A DNA stretch of 64,000 nucleotides from Nevskia ramosa DSM 11499 (GTDB lineage Bacteria; Pseudomonadota; Gammaproteobacteria; Nevskiales; Nevskiaceae), in assembly GCF_000420645.1 (NCBI RefSeq), contig NZ_ATVI01000006.1:558001-622000 (forward strand). The letters run 5' to 3'. The notes beneath the pieces were generated by a model. It worked only from the letters and a program-made list of their open reading frames with translations, searched no databases and was not told the origin of the DNA. The position numbers and the translations under genes were made by a program. Shown here one piece after another: positions 31,834 through 40,775 of the stretch. Numbering within the stretch: the first letter of the stretch is position 1; each line of letters starts with the position of its first letter.

Positions 31834-32475
31834 TCAGAGCGGCAGGTCGTGCACCTGGACGCCGCTGGCCGATTGCCGCGCCTTCAGCAGCATCGCATCG
31901 GCGACTTCTTCCGCCGTGATCGGCCGGTACTTGCGCAGCGGGCCCACGCACAGCGGCGACAGCAGCGGCGCCAGCTTCTGGCCGAACGCTTCGGCAGGAC
32001 GGGATTCGCTGCGCGCACCCAGCAGCAGCGACGGCCGGAAGAACTGCGTGGATGCGAAGCCGACCGCCGCCACGTCCTGCTCCATGCGCGCCTTGAGCCG
32101 CGAGTAGAACGCCAGCGAGGTCGGGCTGACTCCGGCGGCGGACACGCCGAAGAAGCGCGTCACGCCACTCGCCTGCGCGGCGCGAGCCACGGCCAGCACC
32201 ATCGTGTAGTCGACCCGCTCCAACCCGGCATTGCCGCCGGCGGCCTTGGTCGTGGTGCCGAGGCAGCAGAACAGATCGTCGGCGACCAGCGGATCGGCGA
32301 GGTCATCCAGGTTTTCGAGTGTGGATTGCACGAAGCGCAGCTTCGCGTGGCCGAGCGTCGGCGCGCGGCGTCCGAGCACGATTACCGTGGCGTATTCGGG
32401 TGCGGCCAGCAGCCGGTCGAGCAGTGCGGTACCGACCAGGCCGGTGGCACCAACGAGGAGAGCGATGCGAGCCAT
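31834..32475 (-). CDS. Atypical SDR / NAD(P)-binding oxidoreductase-like protein
   Basis: 213 residues with a Rossmann start VGATGLVGTALLDRLL (about 8-23) and LFCCLGTTTKAAGG near 70-83, a pattern of the HTATIP2/CC3-like atypical SDRs. YSRLKARMEQDV provides a Tyr-x3-Lys pair, and FFRPSLLLGARSE follows. It may bind NADPH as a reductase or as a regulator; no substrate is evident. It converges on the LysR gene with 18 bp between stops. Confidence 0.87.
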   Translation of the reverse strand: MARIALLVGATGLVGTALLDRLLAAPEYATVIVLGRRAPTLGHAKLRFVQSTLENLDDLADPLVADDLFCCLGTTTKAAGGNAGLERVDYTMVLAVARAAQASGVTRFFGVSAAGVSPTSLAFYSRLKARMEQDVAAVGFASTQFFRPSLLLGARSESRPAEAFGQKLAPLLSPLCVGPLRKYRPITAEEVADAMLLKARQSASGVQVHDLPL

Positions 32476-32587
32476 GGACGATCCGGTAGCCAGTCAATCA
32501 GAGGGACGAGTGTAAGCGAGCGGGTCAGGCGGCCCGAACAGTCGCGTTAAAGTGGCGGCCCTACTTCTGCATCCCTTCGTCGTTCAC

Positions 32588-33031
32588 ATGAGCATCTGGA
32601 AACAGCCCGTCACCATCGGCCAGGAATGGCCGATTCCCGCGAACAGCCTCGGCGGCCATCTCGGCCTGAAAGTCACCGAGATCGGCGTCGATTACCTGCG
32701 CGGCACGATGCCGGTCGACCATCGCACCGTGCAGCCGTTCGGTCGCCTGCACGGCGGAGCATCCTGCGTGCTGGCCGAAGAACTCGGCAGCATCGCCGCC
32801 TTCCTATGCATTCCTCCGGGCACCGGTGCGCCGGTGGGGCTGGACATCAACGCCAACCACATTCGCCCGCCCACGAGCGGCATCGTCATCGGCACCGCGC
32901 GGCCGCTGCATATCGGCCGCAGCACGCAGGTCTGGGAAATTCGCATCGTCGACGAGCAGGATCGGCTGGTCTGCATCTCGCGACTGACCGTTTCGGTGAT
33001 CGCCATCGACAAGGCGAAGCCTGCCGGCTGA
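32588..33031 (+). CDS. Hotdog-fold acyl-CoA thioesterase (YdiI/PaaI type)
   Basis: 147 residues from this ATG. The hotdog catalytic segment is PFGRLHGGASCVLAEELGS with the conserved Glu, followed by LDINANHIRPP and PLHIGRSTQVWEI. The pattern closely follows E. coli YdiI/EntH-type thioesterases. It probably hydrolyses aromatic or medium-chain acyl-CoA esters. A GTG 36 bp upstream in frame is possible, but neither start has a good ribosome site. Confidence 0.9.
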   Translation: MSIWKQPVTIGQEWPIPANSLGGHLGLKVTEIGVDYLRGTMPVDHRTVQPFGRLHGGASCVLAEELGSIAAFLCIPPGTGAPVGLDINANHIRPPTSGIVIGTARPLHIGRSTQVWEIRIVDEQDRLVCISRLTVSVIAIDKAKPAG

Positions 33032-33134
33032 CCGCTTTTCCGGGCAACCAGGGTTCGGGCGATCACGCCTTTGACGGCTTGACTGCGGGCTGAGGCTATC
33101 GGCAGATTGCGACTCTTCCGATGAGGGTCGTCCC

Positions 33135-35768
33135 ATGCGTCTACCTGTCGCTGTCGGCCTGATTCTGAGCCTTGTCCTGCTGACGCCAATGGCGCAGGCC
33201 GCGGTACCCACCCTGAACTTCACCGCCGAGCCGACGACCATCGCGCTCGGCGCCTCGACGACGCTGCGCTGGACATCGACCGGCGCCACCGCCTGTACCG
33301 CCAGCGGCGCCTGGAGCGGCAGCCAGGCCACGAGCGGAACGCGCGTCAGCAAGCCGACCGCCGGCACCAAGACCTACACGCTGAGCTGCACCGGCAGCGG
33401 TGGCTCGGTGAGCAGCAGCGTCAGTGTCGTGGTCGTGCCGCCGGCACCCGAACTGACGCTGAGCGCCAGCCCGACGACGATCACGCTCGGCCAGTCGGCC
33501 ACGCTGAGCTGGGTCAGCAAGAACGCCACGTCCTGCACCGCCAGCGATGCCTGGTCCGGCAGCAAGCCACTCAGCGGCAGCGAAGTGGTGACGCCCACCG
33601 TGGTCGGCATCTCTGGTTACGATCTGCGCTGCCGGGTCAGTGGTGGCGGGCGCGTCGATCGTACGGTGGCGATCACCGTCAATCCCGCGACCGCGCCGTA
33701 CGGCCTGAGCAGCCGCCCGGTGCTGGCGCCGCTGGCCTTCCCATCGCAGAGCGTGCAGCAGGGCGAAGTGGCGATCACCAACGCCTTCCCGAACCTGCTG
33801 TTCCAGCTGCCTCTGTTCGTCACCGCACCACCGGCCGACACCGGCCGGTTGTTCGTCGCGACCCAGCCGGGCCTGATCCAGGTGTTCGCGAACGATCCGG
33901 CAACCACCGTGGTGAAAACCTTTCTGGACCTGCGGGGCAAGGTCAATCAAAGCGGCGGCGAACTGGGCCTGCTCGGTTTCGCCTTCGATCCGGACTACAG
34001 CAGCAACGGCTGGTTCTACATCAATTACAACCCGCTCGGCGGCGCGCTGCGCACCCGTATTTCCCGCTTCCGCGTCAGCGCCAATCGGGACGTTGCCGAT
34101 CCGGCGAGCGAAACCGAGCTGCTCGAATTCGCCCAGCCGTTCGCCAACCACAACGGCGGCTGGCTCGGCTTCGGCCCGGACGGCAAGCTCTACATCGCCA
34201 CCGGTGACGGCGGCGATGCCGGCGATCCGATGGCCAACGGCCAGAACCTGAACGTGTTGCTCGGCAAGACCCTGCGCCTGAACCGCGATGGCAGCATCCC
34301 GGCCGACAATCCCTTCGCCGGCCAAGCCGGACGGCGCGGCGAGATCTGGGCCTATGGCCTGCGCAATCCGTTCCGGATGAGTTTCGACCGCGCCACCGGC
34401 CGGCTCTGGGCCGCCGATGTCGGTCAGAACAATTACGAGGAGGTGGACGTCATCAGCCGCGGCGGCAACTACGGCTGGAGCGTTCGCGAAGGCCGGCACG
34501 GCTATCCGACTGCCGATGTTCCGAAGCCGGCCGGCAACAACTTCATCGATCCAGTCGCCGAGTACGACCACGCCACCGGTTGCAGCATCAGCGGCGGCTA
34601 CGTCTATCGCGGCAGCGCGATTCCGGCGCTGATCGGCCAGTACCTGTTCTCGGATTTCTGCTCGTCGACACTGCTGTCGATTCCAGCCAGCGGCGAACCG
34701 GCCAAGCCGACGGCGCTGGCTCCGATTCCCGGCAATCCCAGCTCGTTCGGCGAAGACGCCAGCGGCGAGGTCTACATCACCTCCTACGACGGCCGCATCT
34801 ACAAGCTGGTGCGCGGCACCGGCACGACGCCGGGTCCGACGTTTCCGCAGAAGCTGTCGCAGACCGGGCTGTTCAGCAATCTGACCAACTTGACGCCGAA
34901 TCCCGGCCTGATCGAATACGGCGTCAAGGCCACGTTCTGGTCCGATGGCGCGACCAAGCGGCGCTGGCTGGCGCTGCCGAACAACGGCCTGATCGGCTTC
35001 ACGGCGGATCGCGCCTGGACCTTCCCGGCCGACACGGTCACCGTCAAGCACTTCGAGATCCGCCTCGCCAACGGCCGCACGCGGCGACTGGAAACCCGGG
35101 TGTTCGTCCATCAGGCCGATGGCTGGGCCGGTTACACCTACAAGTGGAATGCTGCCGGCAGCGATGCCGATCTGCTCGCCAACGCCGAGTTCGAAACGCT
35201 CACCGTCGCCGGCGGTGCGACGCAGGTTTACGAGTACCCCAGCCGCAGCGCCTGCCTGAACTGCCACAACAGCGCCGCCGGCTTCGTGCTCGGCATCAAG
35301 ACCCAGCAGATGAACCGCAGCCAGAAATTCCCCAGCGGGGTCACCGATAACCAGTTGCGCGCCTACAACCATGTCGGCCTGTTCGATCGCGACATCGGCA
35401 GCAGCAGCCAGTACCGCACGCTGGCCAATCCGGCCGATACCACCACCACGCTGAGCCGCCGCGCCCGCGCCTACCTCGATACCAACTGCGCCCAGTGCCA
35501 CCAGCCCACTGGCCCGACGCCGGTCGACATGGACCTCCGCGCCACCACCGCAATGTCGGCAACTCGCACCTTGAACGTGCCGCCGAGCGGCACCTCGCTC
35601 GGCCTGCCGAACGCCCGCCGCATCGCCTCCGGCAGCAAGGAATCCAGCCTGATCTGGGAACGCATGCGCCGTCTCGACGACAACCGCATGCCGAACATCG
35701 CCAGCCATGTCGTCGATGCCGATGGTGTTGCGCTGATCGGCCAGTGGATCGACTCCGGAGCGCCCTGA
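33135..35768 (+). CDS. Secreted PQQ-dependent sugar dehydrogenase fused to Ig-like repeats and a diheme cytochrome domain
   Basis: 877 residues, exported by a signal peptide ending MAQA. Two similar Ig-like repeats of about 85 residues follow (about 24-105 and 110-190), each with TCTAS..WSGS and a paired cysteine. The central domain (about 200-570) is a glucose/sorbosone-dehydrogenase beta propeller: NHNGGWLGFGPDGKLYIATG, GEIWAYGLRNPFRMSFD and VGQNNYEEVDV. The C-terminal region carries two c-type heme sites, C707-LN-C710-H and C785-AQ-C788-H. Electrons from sugar or aldehyde oxidation could pass from PQQ to the hemes. PQQ genes are not in the window. Confidence 0.9.
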   Translation: MRLPVAVGLILSLVLLTPMAQAAVPTLNFTAEPTTIALGASTTLRWTSTGATACTASGAWSGSQATSGTRVSKPTAGTKTYTLSCTGSGGSVSSSVSVVVVPPAPELTLSASPTTITLGQSATLSWVSKNATSCTASDAWSGSKPLSGSEVVTPTVVGISGYDLRCRVSGGGRVDRTVAITVNPATAPYGLSSRPVLAPLAFPSQSVQQGEVAITNAFPNLLFQLPLFVTAPPADTGRLFVATQPGLIQVFANDPATTVVKTFLDLRGKVNQSGGELGLLGFAFDPDYSSNGWFYINYNPLGGALRTRISRFRVSANRDVADPASETELLEFAQPFANHNGGWLGFGPDGKLYIATGDGGDAGDPMANGQNLNVLLGKTLRLNRDGSIPADNPFAGQAGRRGEIWAYGLRNPFRMSFDRATGRLWAADVGQNNYEEVDVISRGGNYGWSVREGRHGYPTADVPKPAGNNFIDPVAEYDHATGCSISGGYVYRGSAIPALIGQYLFSDFCSSTLLSIPASGEPAKPTALAPIPGNPSSFGEDASGEVYITSYDGRIYKLVRGTGTTPGPTFPQKLSQTGLFSNLTNLTPNPGLIEYGVKATFWSDGATKRRWLALPNNGLIGFTADRAWTFPADTVTVKHFEIRLANGRTRRLETRVFVHQADGWAGYTYKWNAAGSDADLLANAEFETLTVAGGATQVYEYPSRSACLNCHNSAAGFVLGIKTQQMNRSQKFPSGVTDNQLRAYNHVGLFDRDIGSSSQYRTLANPADTTTTLSRRARAYLDTNCAQCHQPTGPTPVDMDLRATTAMSATRTLNVPPSGTSLGLPNARRIASGSKESSLIWERMRRLDDNRMPNIASHVVDADGVALIGQWIDSGAP

Positions 35769-35771
35769 GCG

Positions 35772-36059
35772 ATGAGTAAAGCCCGCCACATCACCGAAGC
35801 CCGGCGCTTCACCGATCTGCCGAACATCGGCCCGGCGATGGCGGGCGACTTCGTGCAACTCGGCCTCAAGCAGCCGCAGGACTTGCGCGGCGCCGATCCG
35901 CTGCGGCTGTATCGCAAGCTCTGCAAGCTGACCGGCCAGCGCCAAGATCCCTGCGTGCTCGACACCTTCATCGCGGCGGTCGACTTCGCCAACGGCGCCG
36001 CCGCCAAGCCCTGGTGGGCCTACACCGCCGAGCGCAAGCGCCTGCATCCCGATCTCTGA
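35772..36059 (+). CDS. Helix-hairpin-helix protein (Cdd1/pathogenicity-locus type)
   Basis: 95 residues with a single HhH-like segment, FTDLPNIGPAMAGDFVQLGL (about 13-32), then DPLRLYRKLCKLTGQRQDPCVLDTFIAAV and a Trp-Trp motif. This matches small Cdd1-type proteins, also labelled mitomycin-resistance-like. It might bind DNA; no experimental role is clear to me. It starts 3 bp after the upstream gene and ends 9 bp before the HIT gene. Confidence 0.85.
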   Translation: MSKARHITEARRFTDLPNIGPAMAGDFVQLGLKQPQDLRGADPLRLYRKLCKLTGQRQDPCVLDTFIAAVDFANGAAAKPWWAYTAERKRLHPDL

Positions 36060-36068
36060 ACCCGAACA

Positions 36069-36503
36069 ATGAACGACGCCATCTGGTCCCTGCATCCGCG
36101 ACTGGCGGCCGACACCGTCCCGGTCGGCGATTTCGTCCTCTGCCGCCTGCTGCTGTCGAAAGACGCCCACTATCCCTGGCTGATCCTGGTGCCACGCCGT
36201 GCGGATATCCGCGAGATTCACGAACTCAGCGAGGCCGATCAGCAGCAATTGCTGTGCGAATCGATGCTGCTGTCGCGAGCGCTGATGACGGCGTTCGCGC
36301 CGACCAAGCTGAACATCGCCGCGCTCGGCAACATGGTTCCGCAACTGCACGTCCACCATATCGCCCGCTTTGAAACCGACGCCGCATGGCCGGCGCCGGT
36401 CTGGGGGCGGGTGCCGGCGATCGATTACGACGAGACCGCGCGTTCGGAACGAATCAGGACGCTGCGTGAACTGCTGGGCGAGACGCTGAATCCCGCCGAC
36501 TGA
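36069..36503 (+). CDS. HIT-family hydrolase
   Basis: 144 residues. The histidine triad region is PQLHVHHIARFETD (about 94-107), preceded by KLNIAALGN. HIT proteins hydrolyse nucleotide-phosphate linkages such as Ap4A or AMP-lysine. The N-terminal part with LLLSKDAHYPWLILVPRR is family-typical. It appears to be the last gene of a short run from 33.1 kb. Confidence 0.9.
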   Translation: MNDAIWSLHPRLAADTVPVGDFVLCRLLLSKDAHYPWLILVPRRADIREIHELSEADQQQLLCESMLLSRALMTAFAPTKLNIAALGNMVPQLHVHHIARFETDAAWPAPVWGRVPAIDYDETARSERIRTLRELLGETLNPAD

Positions 36504-36646
36504 ACAGTCGTCGCCAGAACGGCGTTCACGCAATCCAGACATTTCGAGTTCAGTACGCCACAGTATGGAAAAGCGCAGCACCGCTGATACACTCGTGCAC
36601 CAGCGCGCCGCAAGAGCGCGCCCCAGGGCGTAAAAAGGGGCTGCAA

Positions 36647-39055
36647 ATGAACCGGAAATTGTCTGCTGCGGCCGTCCTGGCCGCGGTGCTGATGCTGTCC
36701 TTCGCCAGTGCTGCCACCAAGCCGGCGAAGCCTGAAGCTCCCTCGACAGTGACAACGCCGCCGGCGGCCGATACTTCTTACGGCATGACCCTGCGCTCGG
36801 TGTCGCTGGAAGATCTCGCCAAGCGCGATCTGCTGCCGCTCGGCACCTACAAGGGCACGCCGCAGCTCAATGAAAAGCGCGCCTGGTACGACGAAAATTT
36901 CTACGCGACCCTCGCCGCCCGCAAGGTCTGGCCCGATGGCGGCCAGCACTACACGCACGACTGGCAGGGGCCGATCAGCTGGAAGTTCGCGCCGATCCCG
37001 CAGGCCGCACCGCCGCCTTGCGGCGAGCCGCAGCCCACCGGTTACGACACCGAGTCCTGCCGCTATGTCGGCACCCTGTTCAAGGACGTCGAAGCCACCG
37101 ATCCGGCCAAGGCGAAAGCGCTGCGCGCCCAGGCCCGGCGCGGCCGTGACGTCTGGTTCAAGGGCACCTTCGGCAACCAGGACGAGATCTACCTGCACTT
37201 CGCCCGCACCGTGCCGAACGGCATGGCGGACATCTGGTACCCCTGGCTCGACACCCGCGAGCGCGGCAAGCGCTTCGAGAAATACGGCCTGATCAACGAT
37301 CCGGACTGCAGCGAAGGCGATGCCTCGACCTACTGGTGGGACCGTTGCCCGGATGAACACTCCAGCGGTGTGCTCGGCTATCGCAAATACACGGCCGATC
37401 CGACCAAGGACACGGCTGGCAAGATCGTTTTCGATCCGCTCAAGTCGCCGTACCAAGCCGATGAGCTGAAGAAGAACCTGCGCTACGTGATCGGCCATCC
37501 CTGCGTGCAATGCCACGTCGGTTTCGATCCGACCCGGCCGCCGGTCAATCCGAATCTGCCGAAATGGGAAAACCTGTCGGCGACCATCGGCAATCAGCAC
37601 ATCAATCAGCCGACCATGTTCTTTCAGGGTGCGCCGGAGGATTCGCTGGCCCGCATCGCGCTGCAGGCCGGCCGCAACGGCACCATCGATACGAGTCTCG
37701 TCGCCAACGATTTCCAGAACAATCCGGGCACTCAGAACAACATCATGGATTTCCAGAATCGGCGTGTCTTCACGAACACGATCAAGGATCCGATCACCGG
37801 CAAGCTCGAAAAAGGCCGCACCCAGCACGTGCTGAAAGGCGGCGAAGATACGGTTGGCGATCACCTCGCGCTGATCCGCGTCTACGTCAACATCGGCATG
37901 TGCACCGAGGAATGCTGGACGCCGAACTTCCCGAGTCCCGGCAGCTTCTTCGGCGAGAAAGCGGCGCAAAAACCATTTCGCATCGCCCAGTGCGCGCGTG
38001 ACTGCGAGCCCTGGAACTACGCCGACGCCAAGATGGACGACCTCGCCGCGTTCCTGATCACCGGCGGCCCCACCTATCTGCCGGCGGCGAAGGATGTCGA
38101 TGGCAAGGCCGGCCTCGACTACATCGATCTGAGTAAGGTGCCGCAAGGCCGCAAGGTCTTCGCCCGCGAATGCGCGAGCTGCCACAGCACCCAGGTGGCG
38201 CCGGAGAACGTGCGCCAGGACAAGGCGGCGCTGGAGCGTTACTACGAAGGCCACGTGTTCGGTTCCGAAGCGCGCTGGCAGCAGGAATTCAGCGAAGCCG
38301 AGCGGACCAGTCCGGCGTTCATCGCCAAGCACATGGCCAAAGACGCGAAGGGCGTGCTGCGCCCGGCACAGTTCGCCAAGGACGACGTCTTCGGCCAGGA
38401 CTGGCTCGGCAACGACGAGCCGACGCCGTTCAACATCATCGGCACCAACATGTGCCGCGCGCTGCACGACAACCACAACCAGGGCCATATCTGGGAAGAG
38501 TTCTCCAGCGAGGACTACAAGAACCGGCCGTCGCCGGGCAGCCTGCCGAACGTGCTGAACCGCATGGTGCCGGGCCTCGGTGGCACCAAGATGGGCGAGC
38601 ACAAGATCGAAGGCGGACCCGGCTACTACCGCAACATCTCGCTGCTGTCGGTCTGGGCCACCGCACCGTTCCTGCACAACAACGCGATCGGCGAACAGAC
38701 GCGGCTGGCCGACGGCAAGACGCTGGACTACACGGTCAAGGGCCGGGTGACGCAGTTCGAGCAGGCTTTCGACGAGCTGATGACTTCGGACAATCCGGCG
38801 ATCACGCCGCACCGGCCGCAGAAGTCGACGGTCATCGACCGCGACTTCTGGCTGGCACCACGCGAGGACGGCCAGGGCCTGCTCAAGCTGCCGGTCTCGA
38901 AAGGCACGCCGATCGCCAACTTCGCCAGTGCCGATCCGCACCATCCGCTATTCATGAAGTGCGATGACCCGATCGAGAACAAGGGCCATCAGTTCGGCGT
39001 CAGCCTGTCGCCGGCCGACAAGCTGGCGCTGCGCGAATTCCTGAAGCTGATGTGA
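36647..39055 (+). CDS. Large secreted diheme c-type cytochrome, RoxA-like
   Basis: 802 residues with a signal peptide ending SFASA. Two heme-binding sites, C286-VQ-C289-H and C509-AS-C512-H, are about 220 residues apart. Near the C-terminus, GPGYYRNISLLSVWATAPFLHNNAIG is a block I associate with RoxA/RoxB rubber oxygenases and MauG-like diheme proteins. RoxA has about 680 residues and a similar heme spacing, so this is longer, mainly at the N-terminus. The activity could be oxygenase, peroxidase or electron transfer. AGGGG lies 8 bases before the ATG. First gene of a four-gene heme operon. Confidence 0.82.
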   Translation: MNRKLSAAAVLAAVLMLSFASAATKPAKPEAPSTVTTPPAADTSYGMTLRSVSLEDLAKRDLLPLGTYKGTPQLNEKRAWYDENFYATLAARKVWPDGGQHYTHDWQGPISWKFAPIPQAAPPPCGEPQPTGYDTESCRYVGTLFKDVEATDPAKAKALRAQARRGRDVWFKGTFGNQDEIYLHFARTVPNGMADIWYPWLDTRERGKRFEKYGLINDPDCSEGDASTYWWDRCPDEHSSGVLGYRKYTADPTKDTAGKIVFDPLKSPYQADELKKNLRYVIGHPCVQCHVGFDPTRPPVNPNLPKWENLSATIGNQHINQPTMFFQGAPEDSLARIALQAGRNGTIDTSLVANDFQNNPGTQNNIMDFQNRRVFTNTIKDPITGKLEKGRTQHVLKGGEDTVGDHLALIRVYVNIGMCTEECWTPNFPSPGSFFGEKAAQKPFRIAQCARDCEPWNYADAKMDDLAAFLITGGPTYLPAAKDVDGKAGLDYIDLSKVPQGRKVFARECASCHSTQVAPENVRQDKAALERYYEGHVFGSEARWQQEFSEAERTSPAFIAKHMAKDAKGVLRPAQFAKDDVFGQDWLGNDEPTPFNIIGTNMCRALHDNHNQGHIWEEFSSEDYKNRPSPGSLPNVLNRMVPGLGGTKMGEHKIEGGPGYYRNISLLSVWATAPFLHNNAIGEQTRLADGKTLDYTVKGRVTQFEQAFDELMTSDNPAITPHRPQKSTVIDRDFWLAPREDGQGLLKLPVSKGTPIANFASADPHHPLFMKCDDPIENKGHQFGVSLSPADKLALREFLKLM

Positions 39056-40761
39056 TCGAGGCGATGCGCGCCGTCATTGCCGTTGCCCTCGTCGCCAGCC
39101 TGCTGGCGGCTTGCGGCAGCGACGAAGGCAGCGGCATCACCCAGCTTTCGAAGCAGCCGGGCGCGCTGGCCGCGGATTCACCGAGCGCGCGGCTGATCCC
39201 GTCCGACGATCTGCCGCCGGCCGGAACGCGCTCGCTGTTCGATCATCTGATTGCCGCCAACGGCCAGATTCCGTATCCGTTTCCGAAGCTCGTCGAACTG
39301 ATCCGCAAGAACGATCCGGACGCGGCGCCACCGCTGACCCTGCTGATTCCGCATGGCCGCTCGCTGCTCAAGGGCCTGGCCGATGACACGCATCCGCGCG
39401 TGCTCGCTGCCGCCGATTTTCAGGCCGCCAGCACGCCGGTGTCGCTGGGCCTGAATCCACGAGGCCAGCTGTTCCTCGGCTTCGTCGAGAACGCCAGCGA
39501 GATCGAAGTGCTGAGCTACAACGAGGCCGCTGGCCGCTACGAATTCCAGCTGGTGCAGAACTACTGCGCTGGCTGCATCCCCAAGCTGGTCTACGCCAAG
39601 CGCGCGATCTGCACCACCTGCCATCAGGGCGCCGTGCCGATCTTCCCGCAGCGGCCGTGGAACGAAACCAATGGCGCGCCGGCGACCGCGGCGGCTATCC
39701 AGGCCGCGCGCGGCAACGACCAGCCCTATCTCGACGTGCCACCGAGCAATCCGCTGGCCGTGCCCGAGCGCTTCGACCAGCTGACCGATGTCGGCGGCTT
39801 CATCCCGGCAACGCAGCGCATCTGGATCGATGCCTGCGGCGCTTCGGTCGCTTGCCGCCGGACGATGCTGAAGCTCGCGCTGACCTGGCTGGAGAATCCG
39901 GCCGGCTTCGATGCGCAATCCGCCGAGGCCGCGAAGCTGCGCGAACTGCAGACGGCGGGCTGGCCGAAGGACGGCATCGCCGTCGCCGAAAGCGACCTCG
40001 CCAATCGCGACCCGATCGAGGAAGCACGCGGCTTCAAGGGCTGGCTGCGCAGTCTGACTTTGAGGCAGCCGAAACCCGGCGACGGCGCCAAGACCAACGA
40101 GGATCTCGAAGCCTTCGACCGCCTGCCGAAGCTGACGGCCGCCTTCGATCCCCTGAGTCGACGGCCACCGAAAAGAGTGCTGAACGCCGCCGATCTCGAT
40201 GGCGTGTACGGGCTCGCCGCGCTGTTCTCCGATGCCGATCGCTCCTTGCTGGAAGCTGCAGCCCGCTTCGATGCCGCAAAGCTCGTGTCTGTGGTCGACA
40301 AGATTGACGACGCCTTCTTCGCGCCGGCCGTCTATTCGCGAGTGCGGACGATGAACGCGCTGCTGACCGTGCTCGGCGCCAAGCCGCTGAACTACTGCTG
40401 CCTCGATACCGCCGAGCTGTCCCCGCCGGTCGCCAGCGGCGAGCCGCCGGTGACGCTCGCGGCCGGTTCGCCGCTCGCGCACTTCGAGCAGTACTGCTTC
40501 GCCTGCCATCGCGGCAATCCGTCGAAGAAGCTGAACTTCATGAGCGGTCCGGACGAAGCCGCCGTGCTCGCCAACATCAAGGCCAAGGACGCGATCCGCG
40601 AGGCGCTGGACTGGCCGCGCTACCAGGGCACCGACAAGGCCAACAAGCTGATGCCGCCGGCCGATTCGCTGCAGCACGAGCGCTTGCAGTCAGCTCTGGC
40701 GCAGAATCCGAAACTGCTCGAGCAGATGCGGGCGGTGGTGCCGGGAATGTTCGATTTCTGA
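39052..40761 (+). CDS. Diheme c-type cytochrome lipoprotein
   Basis: 569 residues from a GTG overlapping the previous stop by 4 bp; an in-frame ATG at 39064 is an alternative. A lipoprotein signal ends LLAAC (Cys21), so the protein is probably anchored in a membrane facing the periplasm or outside. Heme sites are C187-TT-C190-H and C482-FA-C485-H. A further CAGC and CC pairs could form disulfides. No known enzyme domain is recognised between the hemes. It is probably an electron acceptor or partner of the upstream diheme protein. Confidence 0.8.
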   Translation: MIEAMRAVIAVALVASLLAACGSDEGSGITQLSKQPGALAADSPSARLIPSDDLPPAGTRSLFDHLIAANGQIPYPFPKLVELIRKNDPDAAPPLTLLIPHGRSLLKGLADDTHPRVLAAADFQAASTPVSLGLNPRGQLFLGFVENASEIEVLSYNEAAGRYEFQLVQNYCAGCIPKLVYAKRAICTTCHQGAVPIFPQRPWNETNGAPATAAAIQAARGNDQPYLDVPPSNPLAVPERFDQLTDVGGFIPATQRIWIDACGASVACRRTMLKLALTWLENPAGFDAQSAEAAKLRELQTAGWPKDGIAVAESDLANRDPIEEARGFKGWLRSLTLRQPKPGDGAKTNEDLEAFDRLPKLTAAFDPLSRRPPKRVLNAADLDGVYGLAALFSDADRSLLEAAARFDAAKLVSVVDKIDDAFFAPAVYSRVRTMNALLTVLGAKPLNYCCLDTAELSPPVASGEPPVTLAAGSPLAHFEQYCFACHRGNPSKKLNFMSGPDEAAVLANIKAKDAIREALDWPRYQGTDKANKLMPPADSLQHERLQSALAQNPKLLEQMRAVVPGMFDF

Positions 40762-40775
40762 GGCTGGCTGAATCC

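Noticed and set aside
33141-36755. A 1204-codon open frame on the minus strand opposite the PQQ dehydrogenase, HhH and HIT genes
   Set aside because: It crosses three well-supported genes and two intergenic gaps on the other strand, with repetitive composition; a codon-bias shadow.
36425-38944. An 839-codon minus-strand frame opposite the large cytochrome
   Set aside because: The plus-strand protein has a signal peptide, two heme sites and a ribosome site; the antisense frame has none.
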